DNA of 64,000 nt from Planctomycetota bacterium (GTDB lineage: Bacteria; Planctomycetota; B15-G4), in NCBI GenBank assembly GCA_029259745.1, contig JAJDEO010000002.1, positions 117,787 through 181,786 of the forward strand. Direction: 5' to 3'. Under the pieces are notes generated by a model that was given only the letters and a program-made list of their open reading frames with translations, had not been told where the DNA came from and did no database searches. How positions within the stretch are numbered: position 1 is the first letter of the stretch; each line of letters starts with the position of its first letter. Below, in pieces: positions 18,163 to 29,948 of this stretch. The translations under genes were made by a program, and so were the position numbers.

Positions 18163-19103
18163 CGCAGCGCCCCCCCGATCGATAGCGGCGCGAGCGCCAT
18201 GTCGAGCACGGGCACAGACAAACGGTGCTTGGCGATCAGTCGACGCGCCTGGCGCGCGGCCGGCGGGATGACGGTCGTCCACTTGCCGCCCTTGAACGTG
18301 AACGTTCCGATGGCCTTCGCGAGCCGCTGCACGGCCACCCAGCCGATGGCGCGTTCGATGTCGTTCTCGTCGGGATCCTCGGCTGCCCACGCTTCGAGCG
18401 CAGGCCGAGCCGTGGCTGCGATGACGTCACGCGTCTGCTCCGCGAGCTCGACATAAGGATCGTAGGCCAGCGACACGCGGTCGTAAGGCAGCGGCGCGGC
18501 CATGGCGTCTTGGTGGTCGATGACACGCACACGCCCGTCGAGCACCAGCAGATTGCGTGAGTGGTAGTCGCGGTGACACAGGGCGACGGGGAGAGCCGCG
18601 CAGGCCTCGACGACGGCGTCGAGGTCGGCTTCCAGTTCCGGGCCGCTGCCCGGCACGGCACCGGACGCGAACTGCGCGAGCTCGCGACGCATTCGAACCG
18701 CATCAAGCGGCGGTGCCGGCGAGGTGTCGACGGCCGCCTGTTCGATGCGCTTGAGGATCGCCATCGCCTCGCTGTAGGCCGCGCGCAGGTCGACGCCATG
18801 GGTTTTCGCGTCGGCGAGGGCGATGCTGCCGAGATCTTCCTGAACGATCAGGCGTTGCTCGGGCTCGATGCGATAGAGCGCCGGGACGGGCACACCCGCC
18901 TCGGCCAGCTGCGTCGTCGAGCGCGCAACGCGCTCGACCTCGGCCGGCGGCGTCTTGCTCGCGAACACCATCGCGACGGCTGTCGGCGCGTCGATGCCCG
19001 CGGGACGGATCAGCCGCGCGAAGCGCCGCGTGGACGCTTCGGCCTCCAACCATTCGTGGCTTGCGGCGGACGGGAGACGGGAGGACAGAGCGGGAGCGAC
19101 CAT
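18159..19103 (-). CDS. AmgK-like sugar kinase (aminoglycoside phosphotransferase fold)
   Basis: AmgK phosphorylates the anomeric position of MurNAc or GlcNAc in the peptidoglycan recycling route that bypasses new UDP-MurNAc synthesis. The APH-fold signature 'CHRDYHSRNLLVLDG' (Brenner motif with catalytic Asp) and the metal-binding 'RVIDHQDAMAAPLPYDRVSL' match AmgK very well, particularly the HQDA and YD..SL parts. The start is uncertain: ATG 19103 gives 314 residues and puts about 25 residues before the conserved 'STRRFARL'; ATG 19112 and GTG/ATG codons up to 19214 are alternatives. It heads a run with the MurU-like gene (GTGA overlap) and a membrane protein. Confidence 0.8.
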   Translation of the reverse strand: MVAPALSSRLPSAASHEWLEAEASTRRFARLIRPAGIDAPTAVAMVFASKTPPAEVERVARSTTQLAEAGVPVPALYRIEPEQRLIVQEDLGSIALADAKTHGVDLRAAYSEAMAILKRIEQAAVDTSPAPPLDAVRMRRELAQFASGAVPGSGPELEADLDAVVEACAALPVALCHRDYHSRNLLVLDGRVRVIDHQDAMAAPLPYDRVSLAYDPYVELAEQTRDVIAATARPALEAWAAEDPDENDIERAIGWVAVQRLAKAIGTFTFKGGKWTTVIPPAARQARRLIAKHRLSVPVLDMALAPLSIGGALR

Positions 19104-19476
19104 GGCGAGCATGCTAACCGCCACAGACGCTGTTCCGAGGGGCAGACAGCGAAACGGCACACCGAGGGCGGCATGAACACGGTGGGGCGCGGCAGGATCA
19201 GCAACGGTGGGCATCGGCGCGGTCCTCGGACGGGAATGACAGGTGCTCTTGTCAGGGAAGACGGCCCGTCTCGCGCAGCGTGACTGACGAAATCGAAAGG
19301 TTCGTTCGGCGTCCCGGGCGCCGCTGCCTCCCTTGCAGCACCCGCCGGCCGTGCGTTCGTGGTGCTATCCCCCGCACGATATCGCGCGAGTTTCCCCGCT
19401 CGCGGTGTCATGCCCGCGTCGCCCGACTTCACCGAGCCGCGACGTCGGGTTACGGTAGGGGATTGGAGATCACGCC
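19104..19476. other. Divergent intergenic region between the AmgK-like and HEAT-VWA genes
   Basis: Promoters for both flanking genes must lie here, but no good -35/-10 pair is visible. An inverted repeat TGACA-N8-TGTCA at 19238-19255 has the shape of a repressor half-site pair. A GGAG at about 19463-19466 serves as ribosome binding site for the plus-strand gene. Part of this stretch may be coding if the AmgK-like protein starts at 19214. Confidence 0.4.
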
Positions 19477-21078
19477 ATGTCCCTCGCTCGCCTTCTCGCG
19501 CTCGGCCTCGTCGCCTTGCTCGCAACGCTCGCCGTCCTCGCCGCCCCGGCTCCCGCCCAGGACGCCCAGGACGATGCGACCGTGCGCGAGTTCAAGATGT
19601 TCTACGACAAGGACAAGTCGGACCAGGAGCGCTACGAAGCGGTCCGTGAACTCGAGGGGATCGACAGTCTCGGCGCAGCCAAGGCTCTCATCATCGCGCT
19701 CGAGGACGACGCCTTCTCCGTGCGCGAAGCCGCCGTGACGGTGCTCGCGACGCACACCAAGCCCGAGACGGTCGCATGGCTGACAGAGAACGTCCTCGAG
19801 AACCGCAAGCTGGCGAAGAACGAAGTGCTCGTGGCTGGTGTGCTCGAAGGCATGGGTGGGATCGGCGCGTCGGGTACGGCATCGGAGGGCGTCTACACGG
19901 CGCTCATGGAGGCCGTCGATGACAAGCGGCTGCCCGTCCAGCTTGCCGCCGTCGCGGGGCTCGGAAGACTGGGCGATGCGCGCGCGGCGCCCAAGCTCAG
20001 CGAGGTCTCGACGTCGACCGACGGCGCAACGGCCCTTGCCGCCGTCGACGCGCTCGTCGAGATCGGTGACGGCGAGGCCGCCACGGAGGCCGTCGTCGGC
20101 GCCCTCCGTCACGACGACTTCCGCGTCCGCGCCCGCGCCATCGCCGCCGTCTGGGACCTGAAGCTGAAGGCCGGGATCCGCGGCCTCATCGAGCGGATGG
20201 CCGAAGAGGAAGGGCGCCTGCGCGGCGACGCCTTCGACACGCTCAAGCGGATCACGCGTCGCCAGATCTCGGACAAGCCCGAAGACTGGTTCGCCTGGTG
20301 GGACCGCAATGAGTCGCGCTGGGAGTTGCCCGACTTCGAGGCCATCGCGGCAGCCGAGAAGAAGGCCGCGATCGAAGGCACGCAGTACAGCGCCGGCGGG
20401 AAGCAGTTCCTCGGCGTCGAAACGAAGTCCGAGAAGATCACCTTCGTGATCGACGTCTCCGACTCGATGAACATTCCCTTCGGTGACCCCGAACGGCTCA
20501 AGGCCCTCGGCCGCGAGTACTCGAGCACACAGCGCCTCGCGATCGTCAAAGAGGAACTCATCGCCACGATCGACTCGCTGCCCGACTCGACGCGCTTCAA
20601 CATCATGGCCTACGCCACCGACATCGACCTGTGGAAGAAGAAGCTCGCCAAGGCCAGCGTGCTGAACAAGAACAACGCGAAGACGTGGGTTTCGAAGCTC
20701 GAGCCCAAGGGCGGGACGGGGAGTGGGTTCCGTGCGCGCACCGGCCTCAGCGACCTGTCGGCGAACGAAGGCCAGACGAACACGCATCTGGCGCTGTTGT
20801 CAGCTCTGGGTGAAGAAGTCGGCGAGCGCCGCAAGGGGCCGCAGGTCTTCGAGACCGATGCCGAGCGTGAGCCCGTCGACACGATCTTCTTCCTGACCGA
20901 CGGCGAGCCCACGGTCGGCGAGATCGTCGACATGGTGCGGATCCGCTCCGAGGTGCGGCGCGTGAACCAGTACAAGGGCGTGCAGATCCACGTCATCTAC
21001 GTGGGCACCTTCGGCGGCGATGATTTCCAGCTCCTGGCCGAGGAGAACGGCGGCGTCTTCGTTTCCATCGGGGGCTGA
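19477..21078 (+). CDS. Secreted HEAT-repeat and von Willebrand factor A domain protein
   Basis: The 533-residue product has a Sec signal peptide (hydrophobic residues 5-23, cleavage near 'APAPAQ'). Residues about 45-260 are HEAT-like helical repeats ('AVAGLGRLGDARAAPKLSEV' is one repeat). A VWA domain spans about 318-530, with an intact MIDAS metal site: 'VIDVSDSMN' (DxSxS) and 'FFLTDGEPTVG'. Proteins of this plan are frequent in Planctomycetota and bind or organise partners outside the cytoplasm; the partner is not known. The ATG at 19477 has GGAG eight bases upstream. It stands alone, followed by a tRNA gene. Confidence 0.85.
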   Translation: MSLARLLALGLVALLATLAVLAAPAPAQDAQDDATVREFKMFYDKDKSDQERYEAVRELEGIDSLGAAKALIIALEDDAFSVREAAVTVLATHTKPETVAWLTENVLENRKLAKNEVLVAGVLEGMGGIGASGTASEGVYTALMEAVDDKRLPVQLAAVAGLGRLGDARAAPKLSEVSTSTDGATALAAVDALVEIGDGEAATEAVVGALRHDDFRVRARAIAAVWDLKLKAGIRGLIERMAEEEGRLRGDAFDTLKRITRRQISDKPEDWFAWWDRNESRWELPDFEAIAAAEKKAAIEGTQYSAGGKQFLGVETKSEKITFVIDVSDSMNIPFGDPERLKALGREYSSTQRLAIVKEELIATIDSLPDSTRFNIMAYATDIDLWKKKLAKASVLNKNNAKTWVSKLEPKGGTGSGFRARTGLSDLSANEGQTNTHLALLSALGEEVGERRKGPQVFETDAEREPVDTIFFLTDGEPTVGEIVDMVRIRSEVRRVNQYKGVQIHVIYVGTFGGDDFQLLAEENGGVFVSIGG

Positions 21079-21169
21079 TCGAGGCTGTTCTGGCGGTTGG
21101 CGAAAGGGGCGCGCGGGGTGCTTGCGCGCGCTCGCGGCGTGCGGCATCATGCTGCGCTTGACGCACCAT

Positions 21170-21246
21170 CGGGGTGTGGCTCAGTTTGGTAGAGCGCAGC
21201 GTTCGGGACGCTGAGGCCGCTGGTTCAAATCCAGTCACCCCGACCA
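21170..21246 (+). tRNA. tRNA-Pro (anticodon CGG), CCA encoded
   Basis: Acceptor arms CGGGGTG (21170-21176) and CACCCCG (21236-21242) pair over seven bases. The anticodon stem CAGCG/CGCTG holds the loop TTCGGGA, placing CGG at positions 34-36, which reads the CCG proline codon. The T arm has GGTTCAAATCC. The discriminator A and a genomically encoded CCA follow. Total 77 bases. The loop is the same as in bacterial proK-type tRNAs. Confidence 0.93.
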
Positions 21247-21468
21247 TTTTCTCCCCGCGCCCGTCCCGCGAGGCCGCGAGCCTCGGCGTGTCGACGACAG
21301 CGCCCGGTGGGAATGTGCGTTGGGCCCGGCCCGCGCCTGTCAGCTGGCGGTTTGTCCGAGCGCCGCGTCTTGCCCGCGGCTCAACGCGACGACCACCGCT
21401 GCGGCAAGGAACGCCCCCGTCGATTCCGGTGCAGCGCGGAACCCACTTTACCACGTGTCCGTGAGCGC

Positions 21469-22245
21469 TCAGTCCGCGGCGAGGTCGTCCATCGACGTGC
21501 CGAGGAACTCGCTGAGCTGTGCTTCGGCCTGGGGTGCCCAGCCGCGGTTCGCGATCGGGCTCGCGGGGCTGGGGTGCAGGACCATGCCGATGGGGAGGTC
21601 GATCCCGGCGGCGTCGAGCACGCGCGTCGCGCGGTCGGTGGCGAAGCGCCCGACGCCGATGACGCGCTGGGGCGCGAGGGCCGTGACGACGTCGGCGAGG
21701 GCGCGGTCGCAGGCCTTTTCGAGCGGCAGGCGTTCGTCGCGCGGGAGCTTGTCGGGCGTGCGGTTGCGGCCCGTGTCCTCCATGAAGACGAGCGGGCAGT
21801 AGTTCCAAACGAAGAAGTGCCGCGCGAAGCGTGCCGCGCTGCCGAAGCGTTCCTCGGCCCAGCCCCAGAGCCGCCGGCCACTGACTTCACTGCGGGTGCA
21901 GCCCATGCCGAGCACGGGCCGCTTGGGATGCTCGACGCGCGGCTTGTCGACCGTCTCATCGATGCCGAGGAAGTCGCGCACGACCGACACCTCCCCGAAC
22001 GGCACGCCGGTCTGCGCCATGCCATAGGGGCCGGGATTCATGCCGACGAGCAAGGCGTCGCAGCCGTGGTGTGCGTAGCGCGAAAGGTAGGCTTCGTGCG
22101 AGCGGCGCGCGTACGCGATCGGGTTGTAGACGACATCCACGGGCGCGTCGAATGACAGTCGGCCGACGGCGCGCGAGAGGCGCCCCGCGATCGCGATGAG
22201 CTCCTCGGACGTACGGCGGTCGGCGGCACGGCGGGCAGGCGTCAT
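21469..22245 (-). CDS. SMUG1-type uracil-DNA glycosylase
   Basis: This base-excision repair enzyme removes uracil (and probably 5-hydroxymethyluracil) from DNA. The 258-residue product carries the SMUG1 motif A almost letter for letter, 'GMNPGPYGMAQTGVPFGEV', and motif B 'HPSPASPIANRGW'; both belong to family 3 of the uracil-DNA glycosylase superfamily. The length matches vertebrate SMUG1 (about 270). The ATG at 22245 overlaps the stop of the UPF0104 gene (ATGA), so it is the last gene of a three-gene minus-strand run whose other members act at the membrane; the grouping has no obvious functional logic. Confidence 0.93.
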   Translation of the reverse strand: MTPARRAADRRTSEELIAIAGRLSRAVGRLSFDAPVDVVYNPIAYARRSHEAYLSRYAHHGCDALLVGMNPGPYGMAQTGVPFGEVSVVRDFLGIDETVDKPRVEHPKRPVLGMGCTRSEVSGRRLWGWAEERFGSAARFARHFFVWNYCPLVFMEDTGRNRTPDKLPRDERLPLEKACDRALADVVTALAPQRVIGVGRFATDRATRVLDAAGIDLPIGMVLHPSPASPIANRGWAPQAEAQLSEFLGTSMDDLAAD

Positions 22246-23276
22246 GGCGTGGCACTCGTGGTCGTGGCGATCGTGTTGCGCGGGCGCGCGAGGAAGCCGA
22301 CGCCGGCGAGCACGACGATGAACGTCAGGATCAACACGTGGCTGACGGCGGCCGAGGCGAGCGCGGCCTCCTTCGGCACGCCAACGATGGTGTGGTAGCC
22401 GGCGATCCACCCGGCCTCCCAGGCGCCGACGCCCGCCAGCGTGTTGATGGGCAGGATCCCGGTGAGATGCAGGCCCGTGCTCCCGACCAAGCTCTGTGAG
22501 AAGGTCACATCGGTGAGTGCCGCGCCGACGTCGCCGGGCACCCCGCGCATCGCAACGACGATCTCGAAGCACGCGGCATAGGTCAGCAACCACGTCACTC
22601 CCGAGATCGCGGCGCCCTGTGCCAGTCGTGCCGTCGGCAGTGCGCCGAGGTGTGTGCCGAGGTCGCGGATGAAGCGAGCGATCCGCCCGTTTCCGGTGAC
22701 CCGCATGGCGACCGCGCGCGCGATGGGGCGCATCACGGCGAGCACGACGACCCCGGCGCCGACGACGAGCCCGAGCCGCAGGAGGATCAGCTCACGTTCG
22801 GCGTCGTCGACACCGGCGGCTCCCACGACCACGACACCCACCACGCAGAACAGCGCCACCGAGAAGAGGTCGAGCACGCGCGCGACGACGAGCGCGGCCG
22901 CGCCTTGGGCCAGCGGACGCCCCGTCTCGCTGCGCAACATCAGCGGCAACGAAACTTCGCCCGAGCGCATCGGAAGCACGAGGTTTGCCAGGTTGTGGCG
23001 CGCGCAGATCGACGTCAGGTGCCACCACGGAACATCGTCGAGGTCCCGGCCGACGAGCACCCGCAGGCGCATCGCGCGTCCGACGTAACTGAGCGCGTAG
23101 AGCAAGAAGGAGAGTGCGACCGGTCCCCAGGCCAACGACGCGAACGACGACTGCAGCGTCGCCGTGATGTCGATGCCGTCGAAGACACCGAGCAGTGCGA
23201 GCAGGCCCAGCACGGCCAGCGAGCCCACCAAGGCGACGACCCAACGCGTGACCGACGACGAGGCGCGTTCCGTCAC
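22242..23276 (-). CDS. UPF0104 / flippase-like integral membrane protein (YbhN family)
   Basis: The 344-residue product is polytopic with about eight hydrophobic segments and the family hallmarks 'RHNLANLVLPMRSGEVSLPL' and 'GILPINTLAGVGAWEAGW'. The family (COG0392) includes the membrane part of lysylphosphatidylglycerol synthase and archaeal or bacterial lipid/glycolipid transport proteins. No synthase domain is attached, so a lipid flippase role is the usual suggestion, unproven here. The start is GTG 23276, in a 4-base overlap with the methyltransferase stop; an upstream ATG at 23312 would put 36 bases inside that gene. Confidence 0.82.
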   Translation of the reverse strand: MTERASSSVTRWVVALVGSLAVLGLLALLGVFDGIDITATLQSSFASLAWGPVALSFLLYALSYVGRAMRLRVLVGRDLDDVPWWHLTSICARHNLANLVLPMRSGEVSLPLMLRSETGRPLAQGAAALVVARVLDLFSVALFCVVGVVVVGAAGVDDAERELILLRLGLVVGAGVVVLAVMRPIARAVAMRVTGNGRIARFIRDLGTHLGALPTARLAQGAAISGVTWLLTYAACFEIVVAMRGVPGDVGAALTDVTFSQSLVGSTGLHLTGILPINTLAGVGAWEAGWIAGYHTIVGVPKEAALASAAVSHVLILTFIVVLAGVGFLARPRNTIATTTSATP

Positions 23277-24076
23277 GAGGCGCGTCGACGCACCTGGAGC
23301 ATCGTGTACCACGACTGCGTACGCAGCAGCGGCACCTTCGAAAGCCCGCGGTCAACGGCCCGCAGCGCCGCGCCGATGGCCGTCGAGAAGGGTAGCCACT
23401 TCAGCACCGGCACGAGGTCGGGGTTGTCGCAGAGCGGATAGGCGATGAATCCGAAACGCACCTCGCGCGTGATCTCGAGGTCGGCGGCGTCGAGCAGCGT
23501 GCGCAGCTGCTTCTGCGTGTAGGCGCGGTCGATCGTGTGGACGGTGCCGTAGCTCGGCCGCCGCTTGACCCACCAGCGAGCAAGGCGCGTGATGACGTTG
23601 TCGTTGGCTGGCTCACCGAGCACGAGTCGCCCGGAGTCTTTCAGCACGCGGCAGGCCTCGCGCAGCACGCCGACTTCGTCGTCCATGTGGTGGAGCGCCG
23701 AGCGGCAGAGCACGAGGTCGACGCTGCCCGAGGCCAGCGGCAGGGCGATCATGTCGGCCTGGGCGATCGCGACGCTGCGACCGGCTGGCACCTTGGCCGG
23801 ATCGAAGCCCTCGAGCATCTCGTGCGAGAGATCGACGCCGATCACCTGGTCGTAGCGCTCGGAGAGCTCGAGCAGCGTGATGCCGGTTCCACAGCCGAGA
23901 TCGACGGCGACGGCATCGCGCGCCGTCGGCGTGAGGCTCATCAGGATCTCGTTGCGCTCGCGCTGGAAGTCGACGCTGAAGCGGTACTGCTCGCGGCGGC
24001 GATACATCTCCGCCACCTGCTCGTGCATCGCCTTCTCGTGCTTCGCTTTGTCGGACATGCCGGTCATGGCGGTCAT
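23273..24076 (-). CDS. Class I SAM-dependent methyltransferase
   Basis: The 267-residue product has motif I 'AVDLGCGTGITLLELS', the acidic 'VIGVDLSHEML', motif II region 'ALPLASGSVDLVLCRSALHH' and motif III 'VLKDSGRLVLGEP', which make a UbiE/COQ5-like methyltransferase fold. The substrate cannot be told. It heads the minus-strand run with the UPF0104 protein and the SMUG1-like glycosylase, and faces away from the O-antigen-ligase-like gene; a lipid or glycan substrate is a contextual guess. ATG codons at 24076, 24067 and 24058 are all possible starts. Confidence 0.8.
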   Translation of the reverse strand: MTAMTGMSDKAKHEKAMHEQVAEMYRRREQYRFSVDFQRERNEILMSLTPTARDAVAVDLGCGTGITLLELSERYDQVIGVDLSHEMLEGFDPAKVPAGRSVAIAQADMIALPLASGSVDLVLCRSALHHMDDEVGVLREACRVLKDSGRLVLGEPANDNVITRLARWWVKRRPSYGTVHTIDRAYTQKQLRTLLDAADLEITREVRFGFIAYPLCDNPDLVPVLKWLPFSTAIGAALRAVDRGLSKVPLLRTQSWYTMLQVRRRAS

Positions 24077-24246
24077 GATTCCATACGTCTGGCGGACACA
24101 CCACGGTGGCCTCGGGCCGCGCGGCGAGCCACAATGCGCCGGTACGGGACCCCACCGAGTGCGTTCGTGACTCAGCCGTCTCCAGCTTCGTCGTCATCAC
24201 TCGCCCGAGTCGAGCGCCATGCGCGTCCGGCCTGGAGGCGTACGCC

Positions 24247-26415
24247 GTGACGATGCCGACGCGAGAACAGGGGCCGGGCTGGTTCGTCTCGGTGCTGCGC
24301 GCTGTGGCGTTGGGTTTGGCGCTGCTCGTTCCGCTGGCGATCGATCCCTGGGCGCAAGACCACCAGCTCGCGAAAAGCGTCGTGCTCGGCGTGGCGGGGG
24401 CGCTGGCCTTGCTCGGTGAGGCTCTCGCGCGTTCACCGGCGTCGCGTCCGACCTCGTGGCCCGAACGATGGCTCGCGCTGTTCGCGGTGTGGTCTGCCGT
24501 CTCGGCGGCGTGGGCTCCCAACGCTCCGCTGGCTTGGAGTCGCGCGGCGTTGGCGATCGGAATGCTCGGGGTGCTGCGGGCGGCTCGCGCGGCGGCCGTC
24601 GAAGGGCGGACACGCGTGATGGTCCTCGCCATGCTCGGCGTCGGGGCCGTCGCGATGGTGATCGATGGCGCGCTCGTGCTCGAGGCGACGGGGGCGCTCG
24701 ACGCCTCGGCGGCAAAGTTCTCGTCGGGCCTCTTCGTCCACAACAACCTCGCTGCCGGCTACGTCACGCTGCTTGCGCCGCTGGCCGTCGCGATGTTCGC
24801 GGCACGGCGGCGCAGCATGCTGCACGGCGTCGTGCGGATCGTCGGAGTGGTCGCGCTCATCGGCCTCGTCGCTTACCTGTTCGTGCTCCGCAGCCGTGGT
24901 GGGTTGCTCGGTGCCGCGCTCGGAGTCTCTGTGACGGCGTTGCTGTTGGCGCTGCGCGGTCGGCTTGCGCGTTGGCACAGCTCGGCGATCGTCGTGCGCG
25001 CCCTCGCGGTGGTGGTCGTCGTCACAGCCGCGATGCTGCCATTCAGCGACGGCGCACGCGGGTTCGCCAAGGACACGTTCTACTCCGTCGTCTCGCTGAC
25101 GGGGCTCGACGCCAACGACGTCCAACGTCGGCCGGTGCTCTGGGCCAAGAGCTTCGGCATGGTGAACGACCATCCGCTGCTCGGTGTCGGGGCGGGCAAC
25201 TTCGCCGTCGTCCTTCCGCGCTACGATCGACTCATCATCGAAGTGCCTCACGCGCACAACGACGCGCTCCAGGTGCTCACCGAACTCGGCGTCGTCGGCC
25301 TGGCGTTGTTCGTCGCGTGGCTCGTGGCCTCGGCCGCGCAGGTCGGTGCTGCTCTTGTGCGTGGGGCACGCGAAGGGCCGGGGCGGGCTTTCGCAGCGGC
25401 CGCGACGGGAACGCTGACGGTCTTCGTCGTCTCGGGGCTCTTCGAAACTCCCTGGGCTCTCGGCGCGACGGCCTCGACGCTCGCACTCGTGCTCGGGCTC
25501 GTCGCGGGGCGACTCGAACGCGGTGAAGGCGGCTGGCTGCGCCCCGGCGGCCTCACGCGCATCATGCTCCTCGGCGCCGTGCTCATCGCGCTGAGTTCGG
25601 CCGCGGTGCGCGTGCGCGGCCTGGTGCTTCTCGAGCGCGCTGTCGACGCCGCCGACCAGGGCGACGTGGCGCAGGCGATCGACACCTACCGCGACCTGGC
25701 CGCGCTCCCGCTCGGATCACCCGTCCCGCACACGATGCTTGCGCAGCTCGCCGAGAGCACCGGCGATCTCGACGAGGCGCTCGTGCATCGTCGCGCTGCC
25801 TCGGCGCTCTGGCCCTACGGCGCCTCGGTACTCGAGGGTGAAGGGGACGTGCTCTACGCCCTCGGTCGTCATGACGAAGCACTTGTCGCGTTCGAGCGTG
25901 CGCTGGCGTCCTCGCCCGGACGCTCGGAGCTCAAACTCAAGGTGGCTTTCGCACTCGACCGCGCGGGACGGCGGGTCGAGGGCATCGGCCTGTTCGAGAG
26001 CGAAGTGCAGCGCCAGCGCGGCGTCGACACGAACGTCGTGTATCAACTCGCGCGGCTCTGGCAGGCCGAGGCCGAAGCCCGCCGGCGCAGCGACCCCGAC
26101 GCCCCCGAGACGATCGAAGCCGTCGTCGCCGCACGACACTTCTACGCCAAGGTGCTCGAGGACGGTCCGCGCGAGCTCTACGACGCGTCCACGGCGCCCT
26201 TCGAGTACCTCACCGACATCCTCCAGCAGCGCCCCGGCTCGCCCGACTCATGGTGGAAGGACGTCTACGAGCCGTGGCGCGCCCACCACGGATGGCTGCA
26301 CCTGCCGGGCCCGGCACTCTTCACGTCGCTGACGAACAAGGTCCGCAAGCTCTACCCCGGCTGGGAACTCCCGCTCGGCCCACCTCGCCCGGCGTGGATG
26401 CGCAACGTCCCTTGA
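24247..26415 (+). CDS. O-antigen ligase / polymerase-like membrane protein with TPR domain
   Basis: The 722-residue product has about ten membrane segments in residues 10-460 and a Wzy_C/WaaL-type centre: 'GLFVHNNLAAGYVTLLAPLA' and the large periplasmic loop with 'PLLGVGAGNFAVVLPRY' and 'PHAHNDALQVLTELGVVGL', where the His-rich patch is a signature of O-antigen ligases. Residues 500-650 form TPR repeats. Such proteins join sugar chains to lipid or protein acceptors in the envelope. GTG 24247 is chosen because GGAGG at 24234-24238 sits 8 bases ahead; ATG 24253 is an alternative. No glycosyltransferases are nearby. Confidence 0.83.
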   Translation: MTMPTREQGPGWFVSVLRAVALGLALLVPLAIDPWAQDHQLAKSVVLGVAGALALLGEALARSPASRPTSWPERWLALFAVWSAVSAAWAPNAPLAWSRAALAIGMLGVLRAARAAAVEGRTRVMVLAMLGVGAVAMVIDGALVLEATGALDASAAKFSSGLFVHNNLAAGYVTLLAPLAVAMFAARRRSMLHGVVRIVGVVALIGLVAYLFVLRSRGGLLGAALGVSVTALLLALRGRLARWHSSAIVVRALAVVVVVTAAMLPFSDGARGFAKDTFYSVVSLTGLDANDVQRRPVLWAKSFGMVNDHPLLGVGAGNFAVVLPRYDRLIIEVPHAHNDALQVLTELGVVGLALFVAWLVASAAQVGAALVRGAREGPGRAFAAAATGTLTVFVVSGLFETPWALGATASTLALVLGLVAGRLERGEGGWLRPGGLTRIMLLGAVLIALSSAAVRVRGLVLLERAVDAADQGDVAQAIDTYRDLAALPLGSPVPHTMLAQLAESTGDLDEALVHRRAASALWPYGASVLEGEGDVLYALGRHDEALVAFERALASSPGRSELKLKVAFALDRAGRRVEGIGLFESEVQRQRGVDTNVVYQLARLWQAEAEARRRSDPDAPETIEAVVAARHFYAKVLEDGPRELYDASTAPFEYLTDILQQRPGSPDSWWKDVYEPWRAHHGWLHLPGPALFTSLTNKVRKLYPGWELPLGPPRPAWMRNVP

Positions 26416-28345
<1,930 letters not shown>

Positions 28346-28346
<1 letters not shown>

Positions 28347-29911
28347 TGTCCGAACCCACCTCGTTCACCACCACCGACGACACGATCGCGATCGTCGACT
28401 TCGGCAGTCAGTTCACTCAGCTCATCGCGCGACGTGTGCGTGAGGCGGGCGTCTTCTGCCGCATTCATCCCTGCACGGCGCCGCTCGAGGTCATCGCCGG
28501 CGACCGTGCCATGCTCAAGGGCGTGATCCTGTCGGGCGGCCCGCGCTCGGTCTATGAGGACGATGCGCCGCAGTTCGACCCCGGCCTGCTGAACCTCGAC
28601 GTGCCCGTGCTCGGGATCTGCTACGGGTTGCAGGCCGCGATGCGCGCGCTCGGCGGTGTCGTCGAGCCCGGTGGGAGTGTCGGCGGCGAGTACGGTCATA
28701 CCGAGATCGTGGCCGACGGCCTGCCCGGCGCGCCCGGGCGATCGGTGGTGTGGATGAGCCACGGCGATCGCATCGTCGAGCTGCCGCCGGGGTTCCGCGC
28801 GTTGGCGAAGTCAGACGGCTGTCCTGTGGCCGCGGTCGAGGGCCTCGAGGGCCGCTACCTCGGTGTGCAGTTCCATCCCGAGGTGACGCACACCGAACAC
28901 GGCGAGGCGATCCTGCGTCACTTCCTGCGTGAACGCTGCGGCGCCGACGGATCATGGACGATGGGATCGTTCATCGAACGCGCGAGTGCCGCGATCGACG
29001 AGCAGGTCGGCGACGGGCGCGTGATCTGCGGGCTGTCCGGTGGCGTCGACTCGTCGACGCTCGCGGTCATGCTGCACAAGGTGCTCGGTGATCGGCTGAT
29101 GTGCGTGTTCGTCGACAACGGACTGCTGCGCAAGGACGAGGCCGAGCAGGTCGTGGAGTTGTTCGGTAACCAGATCGGTGTCCCGCTGCGCCACGTCGAC
29201 GCCGCCGACCAGTTCCTCGGTGCGCTCGCCGGTGTCACGGACCCGGAGGCCAAGCGCAAGGCGATCGGGAAGGTGTTCATCGACGTCTTCGCGGCCGAGG
29301 CACGGGCGTGTGCCGATGCCGCGTTCCTCGCCCAGGGCACGCTCTATCCCGACGTCATCGAGTCGGTCGCAGCGCACGGCGGACCCACCGCCACGATCAA
29401 AACTCACCACAACGTCGGCGGTCTCCCCGACGACCTGCACTTCGACCTCGTCGAGCCCTTCCGCGAGCTGTTCAAGGACGAAGTGCGTGAGATCGGCCGG
29501 CTCGTCGGGTTGCCCGAAGCCGTCGTCTCACGCCACCCCTTCCCGGGCCCCGGTCTCGCCGTGCGTCTGCTCGGAGAGGTCACGGCCGAGCGGCTCGCGA
29601 TCCTGCGCGAAGCCGACGCGATCTTCCGGCACGAACTCGAAGTCTCGGGGTGGATGGCGAAGACGTCGCAGGCCTTCGCGGTGCTGCTGCCCGTCAAGTC
29701 GGTGGGCGTGATGGGCGATGCGCGCACGTACGAGAACGTCCTCGCGCTGCGCAGCATCGACACCACCGATTTCATGACCGGCACGTGGAGTCCGCTGCCC
29801 TACGAGCTGCTCGCCCGCACGTCGAACCGCATCATCAACGAGGTCGCGGGCATCAACCGCGTCGTCTACGACATCTCGAGCAAGCCGCCCGCCACGATCG
29901 AGTGGGAGTGA
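28346..29911 (+). CDS. guaA: GMP synthase (glutamine-hydrolysing) GuaA
   Basis: GuaA aminates XMP to GMP, completing the branch begun by GuaB. The 521-residue product has an N-terminal class I glutamine amidotransferase domain (nucleophile Cys in 'VLGICYGLQAAM', His/Glu in 'GVQFHPEVTHTEHG'), an ATP pyrophosphatase domain with P-loop 'LSGGVDSSTLAVML', and the C-terminal dimerisation domain ('HPFPGPGLAVRLLGE'). The ATG at 28346 overlaps the guaB stop by one base; the TTG at 28343 would add one residue. guaB-guaA is a common operon. Confidence 0.97.
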
Positions 29912-29948
29912 GCGCCGCGCCGACCTTGCCCAGTCAGGGTGAGCTCGG

